Shown: positions 8,292 through 16,301 of the stretch, piece after piece
Layout: every line of letters starts with the position of its first letter
Numbering within the stretch: the first letter of the stretch is position 1
Assembly: GCF_036347055.1 (NCBI RefSeq)
Contig: NZ_CP108882.1
Span: 1,860,001 to 1,924,000 of the forward strand
From: Streptomyces sp. NBC_00820
Lineage (GTDB): Bacteria > Actinomycetota > Actinomycetes > Streptomycetales > Streptomycetaceae
DNA: 64,000 nucleotides
Reading direction: 5' to 3'
Position numbers and translations under genes: made by a program
The notes under the pieces: generated by a model
Seen by the model: only the letters and a program-made list of their open reading frames with translations
Database searches by the model: none
What the model was told of the DNA's origin: nothing

Positions 8292-9194
8292 TCAGTAGAC
8301 GTGGACTCCGTAGGCACTCAGCGCCTCGGTGACCGGCTGGAAGAAGGTCGTCCCGCCGGAGGAGCAGTTGCCGCTGCCGCCGGAGGTCAGACCGTAGGCC
8401 CTGGTGCCGCCGTACAGCGGGCCGCCGGAGTCGCCGGGCTCGGCGCAGACGTTGGTCTGGATGAGTCCGGAGACGATGTCGCCGCCGCCGTAGTTGACCG
8501 TCGCGTTGAGCGCCTGGACGGTGCCGCTGTGGATGCCCGTGGTGGAGCCGCGGCGGGTGACGGCGGTGCCGACGGAGGGCGTGGACGCGCTGGTGATGTC
8601 CTGGCTGCCGACCGTGCCCGACTTGGTCACGGAGCTGTTGGTGTACCGCACGATGCCGTAGTCGTTCCCCGGGAAGGAGGAACCGGCGGTGGTGCCGAGC
8701 GTGGTCGCGTGCGAGGAGTCCGCCCACCAGGTGCCCGCGCCGTCGGTGCAGTGACCGGCGGTCAGGAAGTAGTAGTTGCCCGCGGAGTCCTGGACGTTGA
8801 AGCCGAGGGAGCAGCGCCAGCTACTCGCATAGATGGCGTCGCCGCCGGAGATCAGCTTCTTGAACGTGCCTGGGGTGCGCTTGATGACCAGGGCGGCGGA
8901 GTCGGCACCCGCCTGCTGCTTGATCTTGGCGATCTCCGCCTGGGAGACCGTGCTGTCGGCGGTGACGACGACGCGGTTGTTCTTGCCGTCCACGGCCCAG
9001 GCGGTGCCGGGGATGTCGGCCTTCAGCACGGAACCACTGGCGGTGGTGAGCTGGTTGGCGCTGAACGTGGGGGTGGTGCTGGCGTTCGCGGTGGGGACGG
9101 TGAATGCCGCCGCGGCCAGGAAGCCGGCGGCCACGGCGATCAGCTGGGTCCGTCTGGCAACGCTGCTGCGGGAAGTGGTGCGCTTGATCCTCAC
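8292..9194 (-). CDS. sprB: Streptogrisin B-like secreted serine protease
   Basis: This 300-residue precursor starts at GTG 9194 behind a GGGAGG site; longer frames upstream are not supported. The signal peptide covers residues 1-38 and the short propeptide about 39-114. The mature enzyme probably begins at Ile115 (ISGGDAIY), giving 186 residues, like Streptomyces griseus protease B, which it closely resembles from memory. Triad residues are His148 (TAGHC), Asp178 (GNDYGIV) and Ser256 (EPGDSGGP). The C-terminal [10 protein letters not shown] is characteristic. It is an extracellular chymotrypsin-like protease. It is arranged head to tail with the second protease, suggesting an old duplication followed by propeptide divergence. 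Confidence 0.93.
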   Translation of the reverse strand: MRIKRTTSRSSVARRTQLIAVAAGFLAAAAFTVPTANASTTPTFSANQLTTASGSVLKADIPGTAWAVDGKNNRVVVTADSTVSQAEIAKIKQQAGADSAALVIKRTPGTFKKLISGGDAIYASSWRCSLGFNVQDSAGNYYFLTAGHCTDGAGTWWADSSHATTLGTTAGSSFPGNDYGIVRYTNSSVTKSGTVGSQDITSASTPSVGTAVTRRGSTTGIHSGTVQALNATVNYGGGDIVSGLIQTNVCAEPGDSGGPLYGGTRAYGLTSGGSGNCSSGGTTFFQPVTEALSAYGVHVY

Positions 9195-9405
9195 TCGTTC
9201 CCTCCCAGGGGAAGTCGGGGGCCCGCGTGGGGTCGGGGCCCGTGAGGCGCAGCCAGGGACAGGGACTTGTACCGGATTCCGGACACGCATGACCCTGACA
9301 AGCGCTGAGGGGGAGTATTCGGCCGAACGGCCGGTCGGCACAAGAGTGCCTTTCGGCCGTCAATCTTTGAACCTCCTGTGAGCCCCGGGCGCACCACCCC
9401 TGGCG

Positions 9406-10188
9406 TCAGCCCAGCCCCCGCTCCCCTGCCTCGACCGCGGCGTCCAGCAGGTTGCCGGGCGGCGGGAAGGGGCAGACGAAGTGGTCGGCGAAGGCGCAGG
9501 GCGGCAGTTGGGCACGGTTGAGGTCGACGACGGTACGACCGTCGGCGTCGGGCGCGGGCGTGTGCAGGAACCGGAAGCGGAAGCTGGTGTCGCCGCTGGT
9601 GGCGTCGGCGAAGACCGCCCACAGCCGGCCGTCGCCCTGCCGCGCGACCTGGAGCGTGCGTTCGTGTCCGGCGAGGGGGAAGGCGAGCTCGCCGGAGAGG
9701 GCGAGACCGCGCTCGCGCCCGTCCGCGTTGCCGACCCGTACGGTGCGCGGGGTGTCGTAGGGGGTGAAGCGGCCGGGCACGGACCAGCGTGGGTCGTACG
9801 GCGTGGCGGTGATGCCCCGGAAGGCGCGACGGGCCTCGGCGGCGGGGTCGTAGACGCGTACGCCCCAGACGCCTTCGCGGATCAGGACGACCAGCCGCTT
9901 CTCGCCGAGCGCGACGCGTGCCCCGGCCTCCGGCCCGCTGTCGGCGGTGAGCCGGACCACCCCGGTGAAGGGCCGTCCGTCCAGGGCGAGTCCGTCGACC
10001 TCGGCCGCGGTGAGCACGACCGTGTCACCGTCGGCCACCCAGCGCCCCGGAATGTCCGGAAGTCGCCCCTCCGGATAGTCCGCGGTCCAGTGGGTGGCGG
10101 TCAGCGCGAGCGGCCCGTAGGGCGCCGAGACCGCGGCCTCGCGCTGTTCGTGCCACTGCTTCCACTCATCGGGAGCGTCCGTCGTCAT
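9406..10188 (-). CDS. DUF1684-family protein
   Basis: This 260-residue protein starts at ATG 10188 with AAAGGA upstream. It matches the DUF1684 pattern: an N-terminal WKQWHEQREAAVSAPYGPLALTATHW segment, a central FRGITATPYDPRWSVPGRFTPYD motif, and a C-terminal DLNRAQLPPCAFADHFVCPFPPPGN block with conserved Asn, Cys and Pro. No signal peptide or membrane segment is visible, so it is probably cytosolic. No biochemical function is established for the family as far as I know. Neighbouring genes do not clearly share its pathway. Confidence 0.8.
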   Translation of the reverse strand: MTTDAPDEWKQWHEQREAAVSAPYGPLALTATHWTADYPEGRLPDIPGRWVADGDTVVLTAAEVDGLALDGRPFTGVVRLTADSGPEAGARVALGEKRLVVLIREGVWGVRVYDPAAEARRAFRGITATPYDPRWSVPGRFTPYDTPRTVRVGNADGRERGLALSGELAFPLAGHERTLQVARQGDGRLWAVFADATSGDTSFRFRFLHTPAPDADGRTVVDLNRAQLPPCAFADHFVCPFPPPGNLLDAAVEAGERGLG

Positions 10189-10257
10189 GCGATCGGTTCC
10201 TTTCTGTTTCACCACACGAAGCACTTTCCTTCACGCGGGGGCCGAACCACGAACCGG

Positions 10258-10325
10258 CCCACGCACCGAACCACCCACCACCCCACGCACCACCCCACCG
10301 ATCACCCCACACCCCACCCCCCGGA
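10258..10325 (-). other. C/A-rich spacer, G-rich on the transcribed sense strand
   Basis: The plus strand is almost devoid of G, with repeated CACCCCACC-type units. The minus strand therefore carries many GGGG runs upstream of the leftward DUF1684 gene and could form G-quadruplexes. It resembles the tract upstream of dnaE2. Confidence 0.4.
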
Positions 10326-10327
10326 GT

Positions 10328-12085
10328 TCAAGCCACAGCACAGCCACCCACATCCCGCAGGAGTACCAGCGCGGCCCGCGCAGTGGCGTCGTTCTGCCGG
10401 AACGCGGGCCCGCCGGTGCGCGGCCGGGTGAAGGCGCCGGGGGTACGGCCGTCGGTGTACGGGCCGAGCGCGAAGCGCCGCGGGTGCGGGCGCCCGGCGC
10501 CGTCGAGGACGCGGCCGTCGCCGGGGTCGACCCGCAGCAGCCCGTCGGGCGTCTCGACGGCCCCGTCGGCGTGCAGCCCCCGCAGCAGGGCGTCGCGCGC
10601 CCGCGCCAGGGTGGGTTCGGGCAGCCGGGCCTCGACCAGAGCCCGTGCCGTGACGGAGAACCCCGGCACCGTGGGACTGGCCGCCCGGAACACCCCGTCC
10701 TCGGCCGTGACGGTCATACCGGCGCCGACGAACTTCAGCAGACCGGCCCGGGACAGTGCGAGCATCTGCCGCAGCCGGGGCCCGGGCGGCCCGGACGCCA
10801 GATAGCTGAAGAAGCCGTGCCACCAGGAGCCGATGTCCCCGAGCCGCGCCAACTGCCCGTAGACGGAGAGCAGTCCGAGGAAGACACCCAGGTCGGCGCT
10901 GTGCCCGGGGTCGTGCCGACGGCTCAGGTCGGCCTCGATGTGACCGCGCAGCCCTTCCTGGAACTCCTCGTACGAGGCATGGCGCACCCCGTCGAGGGGA
11001 CGGTCGAGCGCGGCGAGGTCGAGGCGGTCGGCCGGGTCGGGCACGGCCGCCGAGACGAGCGCCGCCACCTCTGCGGGACCGGTCGCCGCCGCGTACTTCT
11101 CCTCGAAGTCGGCCCAGTTCATCGCCGTACGCCCGGGGTGGGCGTCGAACAGCCGGTGGTAGTGGGCGAAACCCAGCTCCTTCTCCACCAACGGCCATAT
11201 GGAGCGCCGGAATTCATCTCCCCCGCGCCCGGCCGACAGCTCCCGCACCTGCTCGGGCCCGAAGAAGCGGGGCAGCGGCGGACGCGGGCCGGTCCAGTCG
11301 TAGCCGATCTTCGCGTGGTACGGCACCCCGCGCCGCGAGCCCGCGTACAGCACCGGCTCGCGGCCCGAGGGAACGTAGACGTCACCCTCGTACCGGCCGC
11401 CCCGCCCCTCGGTGAGCAGCACCATCAGGTCGACGAAGGCGAGCCCGAAGCCGCGGACGAGGACGGGTTCGCCGGGCCGGAGCACGGACAGGTCGCTGTC
11501 GGCGGTGAAGTCGGGCGGCAGGTGGACCAGGCCGTGTGTGCGGGCGTAGGCGGCCAACTCGGCCTGTTCGGGCTCGGGTTCGGAGTCGAGGTGGCCGAGG
11601 GCGAGGACGACCGCGTCGGCGGGGAGGGGACGCGGGCGGCCCTCCAGCCACACCTGCTGGCGCCCCTCGCGCGGGCCGCTGACCCGCAGGGCGCGGCGCG
11701 GGTGGTGGTGAACGGTGATGCCCGGGGGCAGTGCGGCGAGGGACCGCTCGTGGAACCAGCGCAGATAGCGGCCCTGGAGCCGGCGGTCGGCGAAGGTGCG
11801 GCCGTCCAGGCCGGCCCACTCGTGCAGGGTGGGGCCCTCGCGCACGGGTCCGTCCATGGGCACCGTCTCGTCGGTGAACATGGTGACGTCCTCGGCGTGC
11901 GAGTTCATCCACAGCAGCGGCGACTGCGCCTGGCGCCAGATGCGGCCGCCGCCCGGTGGGTGGGGGTCGACCAGATGGATGTCGAGGCCCGAACCGGCGT
12001 ACAGCGTCGGCGCGTTGGCGGCGATCCGTTCGATCAGTCCGGTCCCCCGCGGGCCGGCTCCCACGATCACCAGCTGCGGTCTCAT
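10328..12085 (-). CDS. FAD/NAD(P)-binding oxidoreductase (NAD_binding_9 type)
   Basis: This 585-residue protein starts at ATG 12085, overlapping the upstream permease stop (ATGA). An N-terminal dinucleotide-binding fold, QLVIVGAGPRGTGLIERI (about residues 3-20), is followed by PPGGGRIWR and WMNSHAEDVTMFTD motifs typical of the FAD-NAD(P)-binding PF13454 family. A second nucleotide-binding GFGLAFVDLMVLLTEGRGG segment lies in the middle. Relatives are flavin-dependent oxidoreductases or N-monooxygenase-like proteins of mostly unknown substrate. Tight coupling to an amino-acid-type ABC permease, next to a binding protein preceded by a cysteine-attenuator leader, suggests oxidation of an imported amino acid or sulfur compound. 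That is inference. Confidence 0.75.
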   Translation of the reverse strand: MRPQLVIVGAGPRGTGLIERIAANAPTLYAGSGLDIHLVDPHPPGGGRIWRQAQSPLLWMNSHAEDVTMFTDETVPMDGPVREGPTLHEWAGLDGRTFADRRLQGRYLRWFHERSLAALPPGITVHHHPRRALRVSGPREGRQQVWLEGRPRPLPADAVVLALGHLDSEPEPEQAELAAYARTHGLVHLPPDFTADSDLSVLRPGEPVLVRGFGLAFVDLMVLLTEGRGGRYEGDVYVPSGREPVLYAGSRRGVPYHAKIGYDWTGPRPPLPRFFGPEQVRELSAGRGGDEFRRSIWPLVEKELGFAHYHRLFDAHPGRTAMNWADFEEKYAAATGPAEVAALVSAAVPDPADRLDLAALDRPLDGVRHASYEEFQEGLRGHIEADLSRRHDPGHSADLGVFLGLLSVYGQLARLGDIGSWWHGFFSYLASGPPGPRLRQMLALSRAGLLKFVGAGMTVTAEDGVFRAASPTVPGFSVTARALVEARLPEPTLARARDALLRGLHADGAVETPDGLLRVDPGDGRVLDGAGRPHPRRFALGPYTDGRTPGAFTRPRTGGPAFRQNDATARAALVLLRDVGGCAVA

Positions 12086-12939
12086 CGGGCGGACTCCGTC
12101 CCGCGCGCGTAGTACTTCTCGACGTAGTACTGGCCGACGCCGAGCACCGAGGTGACGAGGGTGTACCAGAGGGTGGCGACCATCAGCAGCGGGATCACCT
12201 GGTAGGTGCGGTGATAGATCAACTGGGTGGAGAACAGCAGGTCGTTGACGGCGATGACGCTGACGATCGAGGTGCCCTTGAGGGTGCCGATCAGCATGTT
12301 CCCGGCCGGCGGGACGATGGCACGCATGGCCTGCGGGAGCACGATCCGCCACCAGCACTGCCACCGGCTCAGGCCGAGCGCCTGAGCGGCCTCGGTCTGT
12401 CCGCGGTCGACGGAGAGGATGCCGCTGCGGACGACCTCGGCGGCGTAGGCGGCCTCGTGCAGGGTGAGGCCGATGACGGCGACGGCGACCGGGCTCAGCA
12501 GGTTGACGGTCCTGACCCCCAGCACCTGCGGGTACAGCGCCCCGATGTTGAACCACAGCAGCAGCTGCACCAGGATCGGGATCGACCGGAAGAGCCAGAC
12601 GTAGCCCCATCCGACCGCCCGCAGAACGGGGTTGGCGGAGAGCCGGAACGTGGCGAGCAGGGTGCCGAGGGCGAAGCCGAGGACCACGACGACCGCGGTC
12701 AGCCACAGCGTGAGCCACAGCCCGCGCAGCACGGAGTCCGAGGTGAAGTAGTCGGCGACGACGTCCCACTGGAACGCCCTGTTGCGCAGGACCGAGTTGA
12801 CGGCGAGAGCGAGCAGCGCGAGGACGACGACGGCGGCGGCCCACTGCCCGAACCGGCGCCGGGGGACGACCGTCAGGGCGTCCGCGCGCTCGGGCGCCGG
12901 GGGCGCGGCGGGGATCTTGGCGAGGGTGTCGGATGACAT
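12082..12939 (-). CDS. Amino-acid ABC transporter permease
   Basis: This 285-residue membrane protein starts at ATG 12939 with GGAG upstream. A charged cytosolic N-terminus (about 45 residues) precedes several hydrophobic helices. The ABC-permease EAA loop is clear: AEVVRSGILSVDRGQTEAAQ followed by ALGLSRWQCWWRIVLPQA. This is the polar amino-acid (His/Glu/Gln/Cys) permease family, which usually works as a dimer with an ATPase and a family-3 binding protein. The binding protein is probably the divergent gene at 13410. No ATPase gene is nearby, so it must be encoded elsewhere or shared. Confidence 0.88.
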   Translation of the reverse strand: MSSDTLAKIPAAPPAPERADALTVVPRRRFGQWAAAVVVLALLALAVNSVLRNRAFQWDVVADYFTSDSVLRGLWLTLWLTAVVVVLGFALGTLLATFRLSANPVLRAVGWGYVWLFRSIPILVQLLLWFNIGALYPQVLGVRTVNLLSPVAVAVIGLTLHEAAYAAEVVRSGILSVDRGQTEAAQALGLSRWQCWWRIVLPQAMRAIVPPAGNMLIGTLKGTSIVSVIAVNDLLFSTQLIYHRTYQVIPLLMVATLWYTLVTSVLGVGQYYVEKYYARGTESAR

Positions 12940-13041
12940 GCGAAGGCTCCGTGACACGAGAGGTCGAACACGGGGATGCCTGCACACGGGCGCGCCCTGC
13001 GGCGCGGTTGCGGCCGAGCCCCTCAGCGGGGCCGCCCGTCG

Positions 13042-13072
13042 AGAGTACGTGGGCGTTTCGGTCCGCTGTCAA
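13042..13072 (-). promoter_or_regulatory. Candidate promoter of the permease/FAD-enzyme operon
   Basis: On the minus strand, TTGACA (rc of 13067-13072) and TACTCT (rc of 13042-13047) are separated by 19 bp. The -35 is perfect and the -10 acceptable, with a slightly long spacer. It lies about 100 bp upstream of the permease start. Confidence 0.4.
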
Positions 13073-13143
13073 GGCCGTCCACACTGTGGGCCGTTGGTCT
13101 CGACTCGGTTGACGCGGAACCGGATGCCTGTTCCACTTGGCCC

Positions 13144-13215
13144 ATGCATCCACAGCAGTGGCTGGTCACCCGCTCCCACATCGACTTCGGTCGCGTGTGG
13201 TCCTCCTCCTGTTGA
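13144..13215 (+). CDS. Putative cysteine-responsive leader peptide (attenuator uORF)
   Basis: A 23-codon ORF starts at ATG 13144 and ends in TGA. Its C-terminal half reads RSHIDFGRVWSSSC. This fits the pattern His-x-Asp-x-x-Arg-x-x-Ser-x-x-Cys, with Cys as the last codon. As I recall, that motif marks the short actinobacterial leader peptides often annotated as putative leader peptide upstream of sulfur and amino-acid uptake genes. A GC-rich hairpin follows 14 bp after the stop, and the solute-binding lipoprotein starts 194 bp downstream. The likely role is ribosome stalling at the terminal Cys codon when charged Cys-tRNA is scarce. It is too short for routine gene callers. Confidence 0.65.
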   Translation: MHPQQWLVTRSHIDFGRVWSSSC

Positions 13216-13229
13216 GCTGACCCCCTGCA

Positions 13230-13250
13230 CGCCCGCCCCCGAGGCGGGCG
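13230..13250 (+). terminator. Attenuator hairpin after the leader peptide
   Basis: Perfect 7-bp arms CGCCCGC (13230-13236) and GCGGGCG (13244-13250) enclose a 7-base loop. It lies 14 bases after the leader-peptide stop codon. A pyrimidine-rich tract follows, but there is no uninterrupted T run. The position suits an attenuator or anti-antiterminator; pairing alternatives were not computed. Confidence 0.5.
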
Positions 13251-13409
13251 TCTAGCGCGCGTTCCCTTTCCGCGCTCTCTTCCCGCACCCCCCTTCTTGG
13301 CCTTCACACGCGCGCCCCTCCCCTCGCGCACCCCTCGCGCTCCCTTCCTTCGCGCACCTCCCCTCGCGCCCGGCTCGCCTTCTGCCTGCTCCCAGGAGAC
13401 CGCTTCCCG

Positions 13410-14366
13410 ATGCATACGCACCCGATACATACGCCTGCTTATCGACTTTTCGCACCCTTTGCCGTCATCACCTCGGCCGTCCTCCTCCTCACCGCCTGCG
13501 GTTCGGGCGGCGGCGCGGGCACGGACGCCGTCGGTGTCGCGGCCGGATCGGGCGCGGCCCCCACCGAGGACGTGGTCTCCGCGCTCGGGAAGGACGACGC
13601 GGCCGCCCGGTTGCTGCCGGCCGGCGTCTCGCACCTCACCGTCGCCGTCAGCGTCGGCGGCACCCCGCCCGGCACCACCTACCTGGCCGACGGCAAGACC
13701 CTGACCGGCCAGGACGTCGACTTCACCAAGGCCGTCGCCAAGGTCCTGGGGCTGGAACTGACCGTGGACCAGGCGAGTTTCGAGGCGATCCTGCCCGCCC
13801 TGGACAGCGGCAAGTACGACGTCGGCGCGAGCAACTTCGGCGTCACCGACGAGCGCCGCAGAACCATCGACTTCGTCACCTACATCAACGACGGCCAGGG
13901 CTTCGCCACCCGCAAGGACAGCAAGCTGTCCAAAATCACCGACCTCGGGCAGCTCTGCGGTCTGAACATCGCCACCGGCGCCGGTACGACCTTCGAGGCC
14001 ACGCTGGAGGAGAACAAGCACGTGTGCGCCGACGCCGGCAAGAAGCCGTACCAGGTGCAGACGTACGCCGAGCAGAGCGCGATCTGGTCCTCGGTCCAGC
14101 AGGGGCGCAGCGATGTCGTGATGTCCACGATCAACGGCCTGCGCTACGCCGTCGCCCAGCAGCCGGGGCTGAGGTTCCTGAACGAGTACCACCGTCTCGA
14201 CGTCGGCTTCGCCTTCAAGAAGGGCACCCGGCTGGCCCCCGCCTTCCGGGCGGCGGTGAACCGGCTGATCGCCGACGGCACCTACGACAGGATTTTGAGG
14301 AAGTGGGGCACGACGGCGTCGGCGATCGACACGTCCCGGATCTCACCTCCGGAACTCAAGAACTGA
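13410..14366 (+). CDS. Amino-acid ABC transporter substrate-binding lipoprotein (family 3)
   Basis: This 318-residue protein has a lipoprotein signal peptide with lipobox LLTAC (Cys30) followed by a Gly/Ala-rich linker. The SBP_bac_3 fold is shown by LTGQDVDFTKAVAKVLGLELT (about 98-118), the FEAILPALDSGKYDVGASNFGVTDERR motif (about 124-150) and a C-terminal DGTYDRILRKWG. It would be anchored outside the membrane and deliver a polar amino acid to the divergent permease. The cysteine-type leader peptide upstream suggests cystine/cysteine or a related sulfur compound as the ligand; this is inference. A probable GGAG site lies about 13395. Its first codons are unusually AT-rich for this genome. 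Confidence 0.9.
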   Translation: MHTHPIHTPAYRLFAPFAVITSAVLLLTACGSGGGAGTDAVGVAAGSGAAPTEDVVSALGKDDAAARLLPAGVSHLTVAVSVGGTPPGTTYLADGKTLTGQDVDFTKAVAKVLGLELTVDQASFEAILPALDSGKYDVGASNFGVTDERRRTIDFVTYINDGQGFATRKDSKLSKITDLGQLCGLNIATGAGTTFEATLEENKHVCADAGKKPYQVQTYAEQSAIWSSVQQGRSDVVMSTINGLRYAVAQQPGLRFLNEYHRLDVGFAFKKGTRLAPAFRAAVNRLIADGTYDRILRKWGTTASAIDTSRISPPELKN

Positions 14367-14376
14367 CCGGTACCGC

Positions 14377-15516
14377 TCAGCAGTCGCACGGACAGCAGCA
14401 GCCACAGCCATCGCAGCCGTCGCAGCCGCCACACCCGTCACACGGGCAGTCGCAGTCACAGTCGCGACAGCACCCTTCCCGCTTCTTCCGCGACCAGGGC
14501 CCTTCGTACTCCTCGGCACAGCACATCCGACACGTGCAGCACAGCGTCAGGAACATCCCGCAGCCGGCCAGGAATCCGCGGGGCTCCTTGGACTTGACGA
14601 GGCTGGGACCGTCGGGCGGCCACGGCGCGCCGGGCCCTGGGCCGTGCTCCGCGCACGCCGGAACCGACCCGAACGCCCGGTCCACCGACCGCCGTACCTC
14701 GTGCACGAGCAGCAGATGGGCGAGCCGTCCGTCCACGAACTCGGCCTCGCGCAGCGCCAGCCGGATGCCGTGCAGGGCGTCGTCGGCGAGTCGGCGGGCT
14801 TCGGGGAGGGAGGTCCCGGTGGCCGTGAGGGGGTTCCAGGCACCCGACAGGGCGTCAGCCTCCCTGTCCTCCACGGCGTCCAGCAGGTGCGCCAGCCGGC
14901 CGAAGAGGCGGCCGGCCTCGGCGAGCGGCTCGGCGTTGCCCGGCCGTCCGGCCAGCACCGCGGTGTGCGCGAAGGCGGCCGCGGTGGCGGTCTCGGTCGG
15001 TTCGGTGACCGTCAGCAGCGGGGTGCCGGGACCCGCCAGGGTCTCCAGTGCGACCTGCCGGTCCACGGCGTCGAGCAGGACCGCGGTGTCGAACCCGACC
15101 GCCGACCCGCCGCGCTCCCCGGCCCGCCCCCAGCTCGCCGCGACCCGGCGCGCCGCGGCCGCGACGGGCCTGCGGGCCAGCAGCCCGTCCCGGTCGGCGA
15201 CGTGGTCGCGCACCTTGGCGGCGGCGAGCACCAGCGAGACGGCGGCGGCGAGCCGTGCCCCCTCGCCCTCGGCGACGGGCGCCGTCCGCATCCCGCGCAG
15301 CGCGCACGGCCCGGCCGTGCGCCGGGACCCGCTCACCACTCCGGCCTGAGCCTCCGTCAGAACCGATATGAGCAGTCCGTCGTAGTTCGTCACGATGCGC
15401 GCGAGCTGTCCGTGGTCCTTGCGCAGGGCGAGGCAGAGCCCGCACAAGTGCGCCGTCCAGTCGGCCTTGAGGCGCGCACCGAGCCGGTGCGCGCAGGGCC
15501 TCACGATTCCGAACAT
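14377..15516 (-). CDS. DUF5685 protein with extremely Cys-rich C-terminal tail
   Basis: This 379-residue protein begins MFGIVRPCAHRLG, with an early CGLCLALR motif characteristic of DUF5685. The helical middle (about 50-300) is Ala/Leu/Arg-rich and has no clear enzyme motif. The last 75 residues contain about 21 cysteines; the final 31 residues alone hold 15, in CDC, CPC, GCGGC and CCC patterns resembling metallothionein-like or zinc-ribbon clusters. Metal or Fe-S binding is plausible but unproven. The underlying DNA carries short CAGTCGCAG-like repeats. The gene ends 10 bp from the convergent binding-protein gene. A candidate -10 (TATGAT on the minus strand, 15635-15640) lies upstream. Confidence 0.8.
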   Translation of the reverse strand: MFGIVRPCAHRLGARLKADWTAHLCGLCLALRKDHGQLARIVTNYDGLLISVLTEAQAGVVSGSRRTAGPCALRGMRTAPVAEGEGARLAAAVSLVLAAAKVRDHVADRDGLLARRPVAAAARRVAASWGRAGERGGSAVGFDTAVLLDAVDRQVALETLAGPGTPLLTVTEPTETATAAAFAHTAVLAGRPGNAEPLAEAGRLFGRLAHLLDAVEDREADALSGAWNPLTATGTSLPEARRLADDALHGIRLALREAEFVDGRLAHLLLVHEVRRSVDRAFGSVPACAEHGPGPGAPWPPDGPSLVKSKEPRGFLAGCGMFLTLCCTCRMCCAEEYEGPWSRKKREGCCRDCDCDCPCDGCGGCDGCDGCGCCCPCDC

Positions 15517-15827
15517 GGCGATCCCCCGTGGCGTGGAATGACGTTGAGCGGACCGCCCGGCCCGGTGCCGGCCGGCCCGGATCGGGCTCCGCGTTCACCC
15601 GTACGCACCGTGCATCACCCGTCCGCCAAGAACAATCATATTTCACTCACAGTCAGCAGCCGTATGAGTCAGAGCCCTTGGGGCGCAAGGACTCTCGACG
15701 GATCGGCTGTGCACCAGTACCGTCACAAACCCCCCGCGCGGCGTCTATCCACTTGGCGCGCCGTCCGCATCATGGATGACCATAGGGATGCGCAGAGCAA
15801 GAGAGACCGCTGTGAGAGGAGGCGTCC
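15517..15827. other. Divergent promoter region, DUF5685 gene and SepF-like gene
   Basis: This 311-bp spacer between divergent starts is comparatively AT-rich around 15625-15670. It should hold promoters for both genes. No operator palindrome was found. Confidence 0.5.
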
Positions 15828-16265
15828 ATGGGATCGGTACGCAAGGCGAGTGCGTGGCTCGGCCTCGTCGACGACAACGATGACGAGCGCTACTACGACG
15901 ACGACTACTCCGAGGGCACCGAGGCCGGGGACGCCTGGGTCACGGACCCCCGGGTGCAGGTGGCCACGGACACGGCCGAGGGACAGGGCCGCCGGATCGG
16001 CACGGTCACCCCGGACAGCTTCCGGGACGCCCGCGCCATCGGCGAGCTGTTCCGGGACGGTGTCCCGGTCATCATGAACCTCACGGCGATGGAGCCGGTC
16101 GACGCCAAGCGCGTCGTCGACTTCGCCGCCGGGCTGACCTTCGGTCTGCGGGGCACCATCGAGCGGGTCGCGACCCGGGTCTTCCTGCTGACGCCCGCGA
16201 ACACGGAGATCATCAGCGGCGAGCCGTCCGGGCGCCGCGAGGACGGCTTCTTCAACCAGAGCTGA
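15828..16265 (+). CDS. SepF-like cell-division-associated protein
   Basis: This 145-residue protein starts at ATG 15828 behind a GAGGAGG site. It begins [16 protein letters not shown], the short amphipathic N-terminus expected for membrane binding. An acidic Asp/Tyr-rich linker (about 17-35) follows, then the SepF domain (about 50-132) with [20 protein letters not shown] and a [13 protein letters not shown] motif. SepF tethers FtsZ to the membrane. Streptomyces carry SepF next to ftsZ plus SepF-like paralogues (SflA, SflB). Because no division genes are adjacent, this is probably one of the paralogues, most likely SflB by neighbourhood. It ends at a strong convergent terminator. Confidence 0.85.
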   Translation: MGSVRKASAWLGLVDDNDDERYYDDDYSEGTEAGDAWVTDPRVQVATDTAEGQGRRIGTVTPDSFRDARAIGELFRDGVPVIMNLTAMEPVDAKRVVDFAAGLTFGLRGTIERVATRVFLLTPANTEIISGEPSGRREDGFFNQS

Positions 16266-16290
16266 GGCAGGGCCGCCCGTCGGCCCTGCC
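16266..16290. terminator. Bidirectional hairpin terminator
   Basis: Perfect 10-bp arms GGCAGGGCCG (16266-16275) and CGGCCCTGCC (16281-16290) with a 5-base loop sit between the convergent SepF-like and acyl-CoA dehydrogenase genes. Confidence 0.75.
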
Positions 16291-16301
16291 CCCTTCGGGG
16301 C

